NCBI GenBank assembly: GCA_016937945.1
Contig: JAFGVP010000070.1
Location: 1 to 32,205 of the forward strand
Source of the DNA: Pontiellaceae bacterium
Lineage (GTDB): Bacteria > Verrucomicrobiota > Kiritimatiellia > Kiritimatiellales > Pontiellaceae
Reading direction: 5' to 3'
Length of the DNA stretch: 32,205 bases
The translations under genes and the position numbers were made by a program. Below the pieces are notes generated by a model. That model searched no databases, was not told the origin of the DNA, and saw only the letters and a list, made by a program, of their open reading frames with translations. Positions 17,671 through 26,495 of the stretch are shown here, in pieces. Within the stretch, counting starts at the first letter, position 1; each line of letters begins with the position of its first letter.

Positions 17671-18327
17671 TTATGCACGCTTCAGCTTGCGCCGGAATAG
17701 GGAATAGACCAACCAAAGTCCGGCTCCAACGATGGAGGCCTGAACACAGATCACCAGGACTTTGCCAAGGTTTACACTGCCGATGACCGGAGCGTTATCG
17801 GTAAAACGCGGCTTATAGCTGATCTCGTCGCCGATTTTCAGCGTAGAGAAAGTCTCCTCGAAGATCCCTTTGTATTCATCAAAGCTTTCCGCCGGAGCGT
17901 ATCCGGTCATTTCAATGAATCCGTATTCTGTCAGTTGACGGCCGAAAAGGATCTTCACACCATCCTGTTCACGAACTTCCATGAACAATGTGCTGTTCCC
18001 GCCGAGATTAACATCATCGCCGGCCGCATCCTGCGCAAAACGCTCCAGATCGCCGGAAGCGAAACGGCCGATATTGCGGACCTGAACAAGAATACAGGGA
18101 TAACTCAACCAGCCAGCGGAAGCATCTGCCTGAAAAGCATAGTCATACGGGGGAACAGAGGCATCTTCGCTCTCCACCTGCTCCGCAAAATTCTCCAGCA
18201 CGGAAACAGGAACCTGAACCCAGCTGTCAGGAATCGTAATTGCAAAGAAGTCTTCGGTTTCGAAGGTTTCTGCGCCGGCAGAAAGAGTCAGCGCAACGGC
18301 ACACGCAGTTATAACTTGTTTTATCAT
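17671..18327 (-). CDS. Exported protein with C-terminal membrane anchor, unknown function
   Basis: The 218-residue product begins with a clear Sec signal peptide, MIKQVITACAVALTLSAGA, with likely cleavage before ETFE. A periplasmic domain of about 150 residues follows; it starts FETEDFFAITIPDSWVQVP, similar in outline to small domains that begin with an IPDGW-like strand. A single membrane helix near residues 190-212 (VLVICVQASIVGAGLWLVY) is followed by a basic tail (RRKLKRA), so the protein is anchored with its C-terminus inside. GAGGA precedes the ATG by six bases. It converges with the PAS-PP2C gene, with 20 bases between stops. I do not recognise the family; no function is proposed. Confidence 0.75.
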   Translation of the reverse strand: MIKQVITACAVALTLSAGAETFETEDFFAITIPDSWVQVPVSVLENFAEQVESEDASVPPYDYAFQADASAGWLSYPCILVQVRNIGRFASGDLERFAQDAAGDDVNLGGNSTLFMEVREQDGVKILFGRQLTEYGFIEMTGYAPAESFDEYKGIFEETFSTLKIGDEISYKPRFTDNAPVIGSVNLGKVLVICVQASIVGAGLWLVYSLFRRKLKRA

Positions 18328-18461
18328 CGATATTCCTCGCTTATTAACCAGTCGAAAGTTTCGTGTTTTATATACGCATGCGGACGATCAGACCGTTTAA
18401 CACACCCAAATCAATCCATACGGCCTAAGTTATACCGTACAATCGCCTACACTCCAGCTCT

Positions 18462-18791
18462 TTAACCGCCCATTTTTTTTACAATATAACCCATTGTCCG
18501 GAGCGCATCGATCAGCAGATCACGGTGATCCCCCTGAATTTCGATGGTGCCGCCCTTTACCGTACCGCCCGTTCCGCACTTCTGTTTAAGATCTCTGGCA
18601 AGATCTTTAAGTCCGTCCGGATGCATGGGAATCCCGGTTATAACGGTCATCCCCTTTCCTTTGCGGCCCTTGGTTTCGCGGCCGACACGCACAACACCGT
18701 CCCCTTTGGGCAACTCCGGCTTCTTTTTTTCCGGACGTATCCGGCCCTTATCGGTGGAAAATACAATATCCAGATCGTTAAAACCCTTCAT
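18462..18791 (-). CDS. yciH: SUI1/eIF1-like translation factor, YciH family
   Basis: The 109-residue protein has the eIF1/SUI1 fold. The N-terminal tail is basic (RIRPEKKKPELPK), and the core has VRVGRETKGRKGKGMTVITGIP, then LARDLKQKCGTGGTVKGGTIEIQGDH and a closing helix LIDALRTMGYIVKKMGG. The GTGGTVK-x-IEIQGDH pattern is the SUI1 signature. The bacterial YciH homologue binds near the ribosomal P site and affects start-codon selection. It is the last gene of the nine-gene run that starts at tpiA, following cvfB by 18 bases. Role in this organism is inferred from family only. Confidence 0.92.
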   Translation of the reverse strand: MKGFNDLDIVFSTDKGRIRPEKKKPELPKGDGVVRVGRETKGRKGKGMTVITGIPMHPDGLKDLARDLKQKCGTGGTVKGGTIEIQGDHRDLLIDALRTMGYIVKKMGG

Positions 18792-18809
18792 GATTCCGCT
18801 CCTTACAGA

Positions 18810-19640
18810 CTAGACCAACCGAATGCCATCATCATCCACGGAGATCAGACGCTTGCGATAGAGTGCGCCGACCCCCTGCTTATACGTCTTCTTGCTGACG
18901 CCGAAAAGCGCATGAATCTCTTCCGGCGGCGTTTTAGCGGTCAACGGCATAAACCCGCCGGATTTTCTGAGCGCATCAAGAATCTGCTCCGCGATTTTCG
19001 GGACCTTGCCATAACCGGGCTGCTGCAGGACCAGATCGATGTTGCCATCAGGACGAACTCCTTTAATGAATCCTGATAGATGCTGTCCGCGCCGGAGCGG
19101 TTGAAATACCTCGCTATGGAAAATCATACCCCACCGCTCATGCTCAATGATTGCCTTGAAACCAAGATCCGTTGGTTGCCAGATAATCAGGTCGACCTGT
19201 TCGCCCGGCTTAAAGAAACGACGGGAATCCTTCAGGAAACGATCAAGCTTTGCGGACGCAACAATCCGGCCGCTGATACGGTCGAGATACACATATACGA
19301 GATAGGATTCTCCGGGTTTCATGGGAATGCGCTGCTCCCGGAACGGGACAAAAAGGTCTTTCGGCAATCCCCAATCAAGAAAGGCGCCTACTTTGGACAC
19401 CTCTTTCACCTGCAGGAAGGCAAACTCGCCGACCAAGACCTTTGGACGGGTCCGCAACGCCGTAAGCCGCGCCTCGGAGTCGTGATACACAAATACGTCA
19501 AGTTTCTCACCTTCGGTCCATTTCCCAGGAACCTCCCGATTCGGCAACAGAATTTCGCCGCCGGCGCCGTCATCCAACATCAATCCGAAATCCGAACTGC
19601 GAACGATTTTCAGACGGTTGATTTTTCCGATTTCAATCAT
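18810..19640 (-). CDS. cvfB: CvfB-type S1 RNA-binding protein
   Basis: The 276-residue protein matches the CvfB/YitL family: S1-like beta-barrels followed by a winged helix. The first barrel covers GKINRLKIVRSSDFGLMLDD with GGEILLPNREVP, the second VSKVGAFLDWGLPKDLFVPF, and the third GQHLSGFIKGVRPDGNIDLVLQ. The winged helix (about residues 205-276) includes FGVSKKTYKQGVGALYRKRLI. Staphylococcus CvfB binds RNA and influences virulence gene expression; this homologue's targets are unknown. I chose the ATG at 19640 (MIEIGKINRL), which has AAAGG five bases upstream, over an ATG at 19664 without one. It lies between oppF and yciH on the same strand; a six-base-pair hairpin (19668-19688) sits in the gap after oppF. 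Confidence 0.9.
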   Translation of the reverse strand: MIEIGKINRLKIVRSSDFGLMLDDGAGGEILLPNREVPGKWTEGEKLDVFVYHDSEARLTALRTRPKVLVGEFAFLQVKEVSKVGAFLDWGLPKDLFVPFREQRIPMKPGESYLVYVYLDRISGRIVASAKLDRFLKDSRRFFKPGEQVDLIIWQPTDLGFKAIIEHERWGMIFHSEVFQPLRRGQHLSGFIKGVRPDGNIDLVLQQPGYGKVPKIAEQILDALRKSGGFMPLTAKTPPEEIHALFGVSKKTYKQGVGALYRKRLISVDDDGIRLV

Positions 19641-19695
19641 GGTGACCTTTTGTAGAAAAAGCATTCAGCGGAGATGGATATACTCCGCCGGAAAT

Positions 19696-20463
19696 TTAAA
19701 AAGAGGGAACAGCAGCCAGGAGTTTCCGGGTATATTCATGCTGCGGATTGTCAATCACATCGGCAACCGGGCCGGTTTCAACAATTTCTCCGTTAAACAT
19801 GACGGCCACGCGATCGCACAGATTCCGCACAACAGCCAGATCGTGACTGACAAACAGGAATGCCAGCTTTCGTGTAGCTCGCAGACTTTCAAGCAGCTTC
19901 AGGATTTCTGCCTGAACCGACACGTCCAACGCAGAAACCGGCTCATCCGCAACCACAAGGTCGGGATTAAGCGCCAGGGCGCGAGCAATACAGATCCGCT
20001 GGCGCTGGCCACCACTGAATTCATGAGGGAAACGCCACGCCCAGGCCGGATCCAGTCCGACGGCATCAAGAAGTTCTTCAACCCGCTCCCTGCGCTCGGT
20101 TCGGTTTGCCGCGATTCCATGAACCGACAGCACATCGATAATGGCACTGCCCACCTTAATGCGCGGATTCAGTGAACCAAAAGGATCCTGAAAGATCATC
20201 TGGACTTCCTGCCGATATGTTTTCAGCGGTCGCCCCTCCAGAGAAGAAACATCCTGACCTTTGTAAAGTATGCTGCCGGATGCAGGATCATTCAGCCGGA
20301 TAATGGTTTTGCCAAGTGAGCTCTTCCCGCAACCGCTTTCCCCCACCAGCCCGAAGATTTCGCCCGGCTGAATATGGAATGATACATCCTTGACGGCATG
20401 GACACATTCCTTTCCCTTGCCGTAGATGACGTTCAGCTTTTCAACGTTCAGCAAATCACTCAT
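19696..20463 (-). CDS. oppF: Peptide ABC transporter ATPase, OppF/DppF type
   Basis: The 255-residue nucleotide-binding subunit powers peptide import at the inner face of the cytoplasmic membrane. Walker A is GESGCGKSS, the Q-loop is IFQDPFGSLNPR, the signature is FSGGQRQR, and Walker B is LVVADEPVSALD, with the switch His in FVSHDLAVV. The NPQHEYTRKLLAAVP ending is the OppD/OppF C-terminal motif, although the Zn/Fe-S-type C-terminal cysteines of some DppD are absent. It starts seven bases after the oppD stop. With OppD it would form the heterodimeric motor. Specificity (dipeptide, oligopeptide or other) cannot be told from this subunit. Confidence 0.93.
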   Translation of the reverse strand: MSDLLNVEKLNVIYGKGKECVHAVKDVSFHIQPGEIFGLVGESGCGKSSLGKTIIRLNDPASGSILYKGQDVSSLEGRPLKTYRQEVQMIFQDPFGSLNPRIKVGSAIIDVLSVHGIAANRTERRERVEELLDAVGLDPAWAWRFPHEFSGGQRQRICIARALALNPDLVVADEPVSALDVSVQAEILKLLESLRATRKLAFLFVSHDLAVVRNLCDRVAVMFNGEIVETGPVADVIDNPQHEYTRKLLAAVPSF

Positions 20464-20470
20464 TATAGCT

Positions 20471-21265
20471 CTACTTCTTCGGATTCAGGCGAGGGACGGC
20501 GGCCATCAGCTGTTTTGTGTATGCATGTTGCGGATCATCAAGAATCTGGCGGGTACTGCCCTCCTCCACAACCTTTCCTTTCTGCATTACGTAAACACGA
20601 TCAGCAAGATCGGAAACGATCCCGAAGTTATGCGTTATCATCAGTACAGAAAGTCCGACCTTATCGCGCAGTTCGGCCAGGAGATTCAGGATTTCCCGTT
20701 GCACCGTAACATCAAGCGCCGTCGTCGGTTCATCGGCCACCAGCAATTCAGGGGAACAGGCCAGCGCCATCGCAATCATACAGCGCTGAAGCTGCCCGCC
20801 GCTCATCTGATGAGGAAAGGCGGACGCCAGCCGGACCGGAAGATGAACCAGCTCCAGCAAACGCGCCACTTCACTTTTTCGGTCAATCCCCCTACGATGC
20901 AGCATCAAAGCCTCTTCGATCTGCCATCCGATCGTAAACACCGGATTAAATGAGACCATCGGCTCCTGGAAAATATAGGAGATACGGCTGCCGCGGATAT
21001 GACGAAGCCGGGCATCATTCATCAGCAGCATATCTTCACCGCCGAAAATGACCTGTCCGCCGGCAATACGCGCCGCGCGCGGAGTCAGCTTGGTAATCGA
21101 AAGGGCGCTCATGCTCTTTCCGCTGCCGCTCTCGCCAACCAACGCCACGGTTTCGCCCCGACCGACGGTAAACGAAACACCGTCCACGGCCTTCACAACA
21201 GCATCGTCACGCCCGAAATGAAGGCTCAGGTTTTTCACGTCCAGAATGTTAGAATGGTCATCCAT
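20471..21265 (-). CDS. oppD: Peptide ABC transporter ATPase, OppD/DppD type
   Basis: The 264-residue ATPase pairs with the downstream OppF. Walker A is GESGSGKSM, the Q-loop is IFQEPMVSFNP, the signature is MSGGQLQR, and Walker B is LLVADEPTTALD with MITHNFGIV for the switch His. The ending NPKK is shorter than in E. coli OppD (337 residues), so the C-terminal extension is mostly missing beyond DDPQHAYTKQLMAAVP. It overlaps oppC by one base (TGATG), indicating translational coupling. Order oppA-B-C-D-F matches the classical peptide importers. Assignment to D rather than F is by operon order and the QEPMVSFNP wording. Confidence 0.93.
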   Translation of the reverse strand: MDDHSNILDVKNLSLHFGRDDAVVKAVDGVSFTVGRGETVALVGESGSGKSMSALSITKLTPRAARIAGGQVIFGGEDMLLMNDARLRHIRGSRISYIFQEPMVSFNPVFTIGWQIEEALMLHRRGIDRKSEVARLLELVHLPVRLASAFPHQMSGGQLQRCMIAMALACSPELLVADEPTTALDVTVQREILNLLAELRDKVGLSVLMITHNFGIVSDLADRVYVMQKGKVVEEGSTRQILDDPQHAYTKQLMAAVPRLNPKK

Positions 21266-22146
21266 CAGTCGTTCAACCGGGGGTCAAGGGCATCGCGCAG
21301 GGCATCGCCCAAAAGGTTAAAAGCAAGCACCAGCAGAAAGAGGGCAATCGTAACAAAGGTCATTTCCCACCACATGCCCTGCCACAGGCGCATGCGGGCA
21401 CTGTTGATCATCAGCCCCCAGGACGGCTGGTTCTGAACACCGATACCAAGAAAGCTCATAAAAACTTCCGTTCCAACCGCCGCAGGGAACCGCAACGTAA
21501 AGGTCACGATAATGACATGCGTGATATTCGGAAGGATGTGCCGGAACATGATGCGCCATGGACCGAGCCCCAGCGCCTTTGCAGCCTGCACATAGGTCTG
21601 CTCCTTGTGCTTCATCACCTCGCCGCGCACCAACCGGCACAGGCTGACCCAGGTGGTTAATCCTATGCCAAGGAAAATTCCGATCATCCCTTTCCCCACC
21701 ACCATCGCAATGGCGAGAATAAACAGAAGCCCGGGCATTGAAGCAAACGTGGAATATAACCACACCACAAAATCATCAATGCGCCCACCGAAATATCCGG
21801 CAAGGCAACCCAGCACGACACCGATCGGGATGGCGATCAACGAGGTGACGATCCCCACGGCATAGGCAATACGAACCCCCTGAATCAGGCGATCCAGGAC
21901 ATCCCGCCCCAGACCATCGGTCCCCATCCAGTGCGCAGCACTCGGTGCCTCATAGTCATGGCTGAGATCCACGACGTTATAAGAGGGCGTGACATCGTTT
22001 ATCTTGCAATAAACATGCACGCCTTCGGCATATACGGCAAGAATCGTGAAGAGAACGATAAGCCCCAGACAGACCATAGCAATCCGGTTGGTTTTCAAGC
22101 GTCCCCACGCATCGCCCCACAAACTATGTCCCTTTTCTCTCGGCAT
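21265..22146 (-). CDS. oppC: Peptide ABC transporter permease, OppC type
   Basis: The 293-residue inner-membrane permease has about six helices. The periplasmic HWMGTDGLGRDVLDRLIQGVRIA segment is the OppC/DppC mark. The coupling EAA loop is visible as YVQAAKALGLGPWRIMFRHILPN, which docks on the ATPases. Between TM1 and GTDGLGRD there is a modest loop of about 40 residues, normal for the family. It starts four bases past oppB and overlaps oppD by one base. Together with OppB it forms the translocation path. Confidence 0.94.
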   Translation of the reverse strand: MPREKGHSLWGDAWGRLKTNRIAMVCLGLIVLFTILAVYAEGVHVYCKINDVTPSYNVVDLSHDYEAPSAAHWMGTDGLGRDVLDRLIQGVRIAYAVGIVTSLIAIPIGVVLGCLAGYFGGRIDDFVVWLYSTFASMPGLLFILAIAMVVGKGMIGIFLGIGLTTWVSLCRLVRGEVMKHKEQTYVQAAKALGLGPWRIMFRHILPNITHVIIVTFTLRFPAAVGTEVFMSFLGIGVQNQPSWGLMINSARMRLWQGMWWEMTFVTIALFLLVLAFNLLGDALRDALDPRLND

Positions 22147-22150
22147 GGCT

Positions 22151-23425
22151 CTATTTCAGTTTTACGCGCGGATCAGCCAGCGCGTAGCAGATATCGGTTA
22201 AGAGGTTAGAAACCACAAACAGCAGGGCGGTAATCAAAACCAGCGCCCGCACCACATCAACGTCCGATTGCATGATGGCATTGATCCCGAGATATCCCAG
22301 CCCGGGAATCCCGAAAAAGCTCTCCAGCAGCAGGGATCCGGTATACAGAAACGGAATTGCTATCACGACATTGGTAATGATCGGAATCATCGCATTTTTC
22401 AGAACATGAACAAAAAGAACGCGCGGCTTGGAAACCCCTTTCGCAAAGGCGGTCCGCACATATTCCTTATACATTTCATCCAGCATAACCGTTCGGTAAA
22501 ACCGGATATTCGCCCCCAGCCCGCTGATCACACCAATGATTGCCGGCAGGATAAAGTAGCGCCACGATTCGTACCCCCAGATGGGAAACCATCCGAGCTT
22601 GTAAGCAAGGATATACTGCCCCGCCACGATATAAACGATGTAATTGATGCTCATCAGCGCCACGGAAAAAATAACAAAAAAGCGGTCGACCCAGGTATTC
22701 CGGAAAAAGGCGCAGATCAGGGACAACGCAATCGACACGACGACCCCGACCACAAAGATCGGAATCTGCAGACTGAGGGATACCGGAATACCTGCCATCA
22801 GCAAGCGGGAGACTGGTTGCTGAAAGGATTCCGAATATCCAAGATCACCGCGGGCAATCTGTTTTGTAAAATGCCATAGCTGGGAATCAAACGGATTTGC
22901 CTGCATACGGCGCAGCCGGAGTTCCTTGATTTCAAGACCTTCGGATCCGGCCCGAAGAACCCCGCCATGCCCCCCGTCAAACCGCACCTTCTTCGTCTTC
23001 CATTTGGCCGAGGTGAGCGGCTCGCCGGCAAGCTCACCAGCTCCGCGAAAACGAATGGCCCATTCATACTCAACGCCGGAGTTTAGCTCGTAGGCCAGCG
23101 GATTAACCACTGTATTCGGATCAACGGAAACCGAACCGGATTCGACAGAGTGGCTTGTATTGGTCCAGCTGTTCCAGCGGCCGGCATTCTTCGCTAGATT
23201 CGTATCCCGATAGGCCCGGGAGGTTGCCCGCCGACCGAAAAACAGCGGCTTATCAAGGCCGCGCTTCGTATCGAACTCCTGAAGTCGCTTTGCGTTGGCC
23301 TGTTTTCCCAGAGCAATGGCCGCAAGATCGTTGGGAACAATGAAGAACAGAATAAACGTGATCAGCATGACCCCGATTACCGTAGGAATCATCTGAAGCA
23401 ATCGCTTGAGGGTATAGCGCAGCAT
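22151..23425 (-). CDS. oppB: Peptide ABC transporter permease, OppB type, with enlarged periplasmic loop
   Basis: The 424-residue permease is about 100 residues longer than the usual 305-340. TM1 (MIPTVIGVMLITFILFFIV, residues 12-30) and the later helices with the EAA loop (YVRTAFAKGVSKPRVLFVHVLKN in outline) are ordinary. The normal sequence LDKPL (57-61) should continue within about 20 residues to W...GDLGYS (184-197), but here about 120 residues intervene (62-180). The insert looks beta-rich and soluble, with YELNSGVEYEWAIRFRGAG resembling a fibronectin-III-like strand pair. It starts four bases after oppA. The insert may contact OppA or the peptidoglycan; that is inference. Confidence 0.93.
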   Translation of the reverse strand: MLRYTLKRLLQMIPTVIGVMLITFILFFIVPNDLAAIALGKQANAKRLQEFDTKRGLDKPLFFGRRATSRAYRDTNLAKNAGRWNSWTNTSHSVESGSVSVDPNTVVNPLAYELNSGVEYEWAIRFRGAGELAGEPLTSAKWKTKKVRFDGGHGGVLRAGSEGLEIKELRLRRMQANPFDSQLWHFTKQIARGDLGYSESFQQPVSRLLMAGIPVSLSLQIPIFVVGVVVSIALSLICAFFRNTWVDRFFVIFSVALMSINYIVYIVAGQYILAYKLGWFPIWGYESWRYFILPAIIGVISGLGANIRFYRTVMLDEMYKEYVRTAFAKGVSKPRVLFVHVLKNAMIPIITNVVIAIPFLYTGSLLLESFFGIPGLGYLGINAIMQSDVDVVRALVLITALLFVVSNLLTDICYALADPRVKLK

Positions 23426-23429
23426 AACT

Positions 23430-25307
23430 CTATTTACCCCCTCGCATATTGAGCTTTTCGCTGTCGAATTTTTTCAGCCACGCCTTTCGCTGCTCAATAT
23501 CAAGATCACGATACACATTCATTCCATAAGGAAAATCATGCGGCTCATAGTTTTTCACCCATCCATGAACCAGTGCAAATGCCATAGGCTGGAACTGAAA
23601 GATCCACGGGCAGTCATTCACCACCATACCGGCCAGCTCTTCATACATCGCCGTTCGTTCGGGAGAATCCTGCATGACCCGGACGGTTTCGTACAACGCA
23701 TCAAACTCTGCATTGCGATAGTTGGCATTGTTCGGACCGGGGGATCCGTTCTGTCCGTAAAATAGCTGAAGGAAGTTTTCCGCGTCCGGATAGTCGGCGG
23801 TCCAGCCCAGCTCAAAAACCTGCTCCTGCCGTCGATGAATCTTTTCAAGGAACGCCGGCCAATTGTTATATGAAACCTCTAGCACCACATTGATTTTATC
23901 GAACATATCGACAATCAACTGCATGCGCTGCCGGGAATTATCATCTGCACTCCCAACTTCCATCGTCAGCTTGAGCCGGCGACCGGTCTGCGGATCGATT
24001 CCCTCCGGATAACCGGCTTCCGCCAGCAGTTTGCGCGCTTTTTCCAGATCAAAGGCATAGGGAGAAGATTGCTCAGAATATCCGGCCATTGGCTTGGGAA
24101 TGGGTCCCGTCGCCTCATAAAGCCGATAATTCATGAACTCGTTCATCTGATCGAAATTATAGGCGCAGCTCAGAGCCTGCCGCAGTTTTTTGTTTCTCTC
24201 GTTCTGCTCCGGGTCGCGACTGTACCCGACAATCGGATCATCCATGTTGAACCCAATATACCGGATATCCAGCGCCGGCGAAGAAACCAGTTCGATCCCG
24301 CGTGACGTTAGCGCCTCATTGAGCTCTTTATTTCCGGTAATCACCGCATCCCAGTTGTCGCGGGAAATCACGGAAGAATCCAGCTCTCCGGAAAGAAACA
24401 TCATCCAGGCGGTTGCCTGATCCTGAACCACAAACTGAACAACCCGATCAATCATCGGCAGCCTTTTGCCGGCATCCTTCAGAAGTCCCCGCTCACGCTG
24501 CTCCTTCGTCCCTTCGGAGGGATAGGTTTTGACCCGGCCGCTCTCTTCCCACTTGGGGTTCCGGGCATATTCAATGCGTGAATTACGGCGCCAGTCCACC
24601 AGCACATAAGGACCCGTGCCGACGGGATGGTTTACAAAATCCTTCTTGTAATACTCCACGGCCTCCCGTGGAACAACAAAGGCATACTGCATCGTAAGAA
24701 CATACAGGAACTGGGGATAAGCGTCCGCCAGCTTAATCTGAAGGGTATAGTCATCCAGCGCGCGCAACCCTTCTACATCCAGATTATAGTCCGTAGGCCC
24801 GGCGGATTCCGATGCCGCGGCAAATTCATTGATTCCCTTAATGCGCCCGACCGTCCAGAATCCGGTCGACGAATTCTTCACATCCGCAAGACGCTTAATG
24901 GAATAAACAAAATCAGCTGCTTTGAGTTCTCGTCCTTTTCCATCGGGAAAACACGGATCGTCCGCAAAGTAAATTCCTTTTCGGATCTTAAACGTATACG
25001 TTAATCCATCCTCGGAGATTTCCGGCATCGCCTCCGCAAGCATGGGAACAACCTTGTACGGACGGGCAAGATAATCGTACTGCAGCAGCCCTTCGTATAC
25101 ATGGGAAATGGCCAGAGCGCCCGACACCGAACCGGCCTTGACAGGATCGAGTCCGGGAATGCGCGGAGTCACCCCGAAGCTCACCTTTTCAGCTTCACCA
25201 TACTGGGATTTCAGGTCGCCGGATCCGCAGGAGGATAGCAAAAGACTTCCCAGAAGTACCCACAGATGGCCTTTGGGAAGTCTTTTAATATGAGACTTTA
25301 AGCCCAT
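23430..25307 (-). CDS. oppA: Peptide-binding lipoprotein of ABC transporter, OppA type
   Basis: The 625-residue substrate-binding protein (SBP family 5, cluster C) has a lipoprotein signal ending LLLSSC, with lipid at Cys27. Typical family features are PRIPGLDPVKAGSVSGALAISHVYEGL near the N-terminus, LTYTFKIRKGIYFADD, VGTGPYVLVDW, and NKKLRQALSCAYNFDQMNEF. It is larger than E. coli OppA (543). The C-terminal FELGWTADYPDAENFLQLFYG segment is common to the fold. No Shine-Dalgarno sequence is clear before the ATG, and the secG stop lies 18 bases upstream. It delivers peptides (or a related solute) to OppBC. Ligand identity not predictable. Confidence 0.93.
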   Translation of the reverse strand: MGLKSHIKRLPKGHLWVLLGSLLLSSCGSGDLKSQYGEAEKVSFGVTPRIPGLDPVKAGSVSGALAISHVYEGLLQYDYLARPYKVVPMLAEAMPEISEDGLTYTFKIRKGIYFADDPCFPDGKGRELKAADFVYSIKRLADVKNSSTGFWTVGRIKGINEFAAASESAGPTDYNLDVEGLRALDDYTLQIKLADAYPQFLYVLTMQYAFVVPREAVEYYKKDFVNHPVGTGPYVLVDWRRNSRIEYARNPKWEESGRVKTYPSEGTKEQRERGLLKDAGKRLPMIDRVVQFVVQDQATAWMMFLSGELDSSVISRDNWDAVITGNKELNEALTSRGIELVSSPALDIRYIGFNMDDPIVGYSRDPEQNERNKKLRQALSCAYNFDQMNEFMNYRLYEATGPIPKPMAGYSEQSSPYAFDLEKARKLLAEAGYPEGIDPQTGRRLKLTMEVGSADDNSRQRMQLIVDMFDKINVVLEVSYNNWPAFLEKIHRRQEQVFELGWTADYPDAENFLQLFYGQNGSPGPNNANYRNAEFDALYETVRVMQDSPERTAMYEELAGMVVNDCPWIFQFQPMAFALVHGWVKNYEPHDFPYGMNVYRDLDIEQRKAWLKKFDSEKLNMRGGK

Positions 25308-25325
25308 TACAGAATCTTACCCGGC

Positions 25326-25718
25326 TTACATGGTTTCGCCGGACTCATCAACCAGCCCGCCATCGGTTTCATCCATGGGAACAACGGAACTTCCGTCGAT
25401 ATCCAGAATATCCGTGGCCGGCTGCTGAATCATCTCTGTATGGACGGGCTCATCACTGTAGGCTTCCATTAGCGGTTTATCCTTCATAACGAACAGCTTT
25501 CCAAGAATCAGCGTAGAGCAAATAAACGTGATTCCGAGGATAACTGTCGCTTTGGACAGTACGTTGCCTGCACGAGCACCGAAAAGGGACTCGCCAGTAC
25601 TGGCGCCGAAAGCAAGCCCCAGTCCTTCGCTCTTGGAGCGCTGGAGCAGAACCAGACCTGCCAGCAGGAGGCAGCAAATGACCTCAACAACAATAAACAA
25701 CGCTTTAAAGAAAATCAT
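25326..25718 (-). CDS. secG: Protein translocase subunit SecG, long acidic tail
   Basis: The 130-residue protein has two membrane helices: residues 3-25 (ALFIVVEVICCLLLAGLVL) and about 57-75. The link between them, QRSKSEGLGLAFGASTGESLFG, is the SecG signature. SecG associates with SecYE and assists SecA-driven export. After the second helix comes a tail of about 50 residues, rich in Asp and Glu (DEPVHTEMIQQPATDILDID...), longer than in many SecG proteins. AAGGA precedes the ATG. It lies between tpiA (21 bases) and oppA (18 bases), a tpiA-secG order known in several bacterial groups. Confidence 0.95.
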   Translation of the reverse strand: MIFFKALFIVVEVICCLLLAGLVLLQRSKSEGLGLAFGASTGESLFGARAGNVLSKATVILGITFICSTLILGKLFVMKDKPLMEAYSDEPVHTEMIQQPATDILDIDGSSVVPMDETDGGLVDESGETM

Positions 25719-25739
25719 AATGAGTCCTTTTAACTTGGA

Positions 25740-26495
25740 TTACATAGCCGCTTTGACAATCGCGGCAAATGATGTTGCGTCCAGCGCAGCACCACCGATC
25801 AGGCCGCCGTCGATATCAGGCTGGGCCAGCAGCTCAACTGCATTGTCCGGCTTCATGCTTCCGCCGTACTGAATGCGAACGGCGTTAGCGGCATCTTCGC
25901 CGACCATATCCTTAACAATGCTGCGAATGAACGCGTGCACTTCCTGAGCCTGCTCAGAGGTAGCGGTCTTGCCGGTACCGATAGCCCAAACGGGTTCGTA
26001 AGCAATAACCAGATCCGTGTATGCTTCAGCTGGAACATCCTTGAGGCCTTCACGAACCTGAACTTCAACCACCTGCTCGGTGTTGCCGGATTCGCGATCT
26101 TCGAGCTTTTCACCCACGCAGAGAATCGGACGAAGATTTTTTTCGAGAGCCTTCTTAACCTTCTTGTTAATCCAGAAATCGGTTTCCTTGTAGTATTCGC
26201 GACGTTCGCTGTGACCGAGAATCACGTAACGAACGAACAGCTCCTTAAGCATGGAGTGGGAAATTTCACCGGTGTATGCACCGTTTTCCTCGGAAGACAT
26301 GTTCTGGGCGCCCACATTGATGAGGGTTTCAGATACAACGTCGCTCACGGACTTAACAGCCGTGAAAGGAGGGCAAAGAACAACGTCGACCGAATTACAG
26401 TCAGCGAGTTCACGCTTGATTTCATTGGAAAGTTCAACCGCTTCCGCAACGGTCTTGTTCATCTTCCAGTTACCGGCAATAATTTTCTTTCTCAT
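25740..26495 (-). CDS. tpiA: Triosephosphate isomerase
   Basis: The 251-residue TIM-barrel enzyme interconverts dihydroxyacetone phosphate and glyceraldehyde 3-phosphate in glycolysis. Active-site features are GNWKMN (Asn9, Lys11), the catalytic His in ILGHSERR, the catalytic Glu in AYEPVWAIGTGKTA (with the start of the flexible loop), and the phosphate-binding YGGSMKPDN and GGLIGGAAL. I chose the ATG at 26495; a TTG one codon earlier is possible, but GGAG sits seven bases before the ATG. It heads the run tpiA-secG-opp-cvfB-yciH. A weak promoter candidate (TTTGCA at 26584-26579, 18 bases, TAGATT at 26560-26555 on the minus strand) lies about 50 bases upstream. Confidence 0.97.
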   Translation of the reverse strand: MRKKIIAGNWKMNKTVAEAVELSNEIKRELADCNSVDVVLCPPFTAVKSVSDVVSETLINVGAQNMSSEENGAYTGEISHSMLKELFVRYVILGHSERREYYKETDFWINKKVKKALEKNLRPILCVGEKLEDRESGNTEQVVEVQVREGLKDVPAEAYTDLVIAYEPVWAIGTGKTATSEQAQEVHAFIRSIVKDMVGEDAANAVRIQYGGSMKPDNAVELLAQPDIDGGLIGGAALDATSFAAIVKAAM

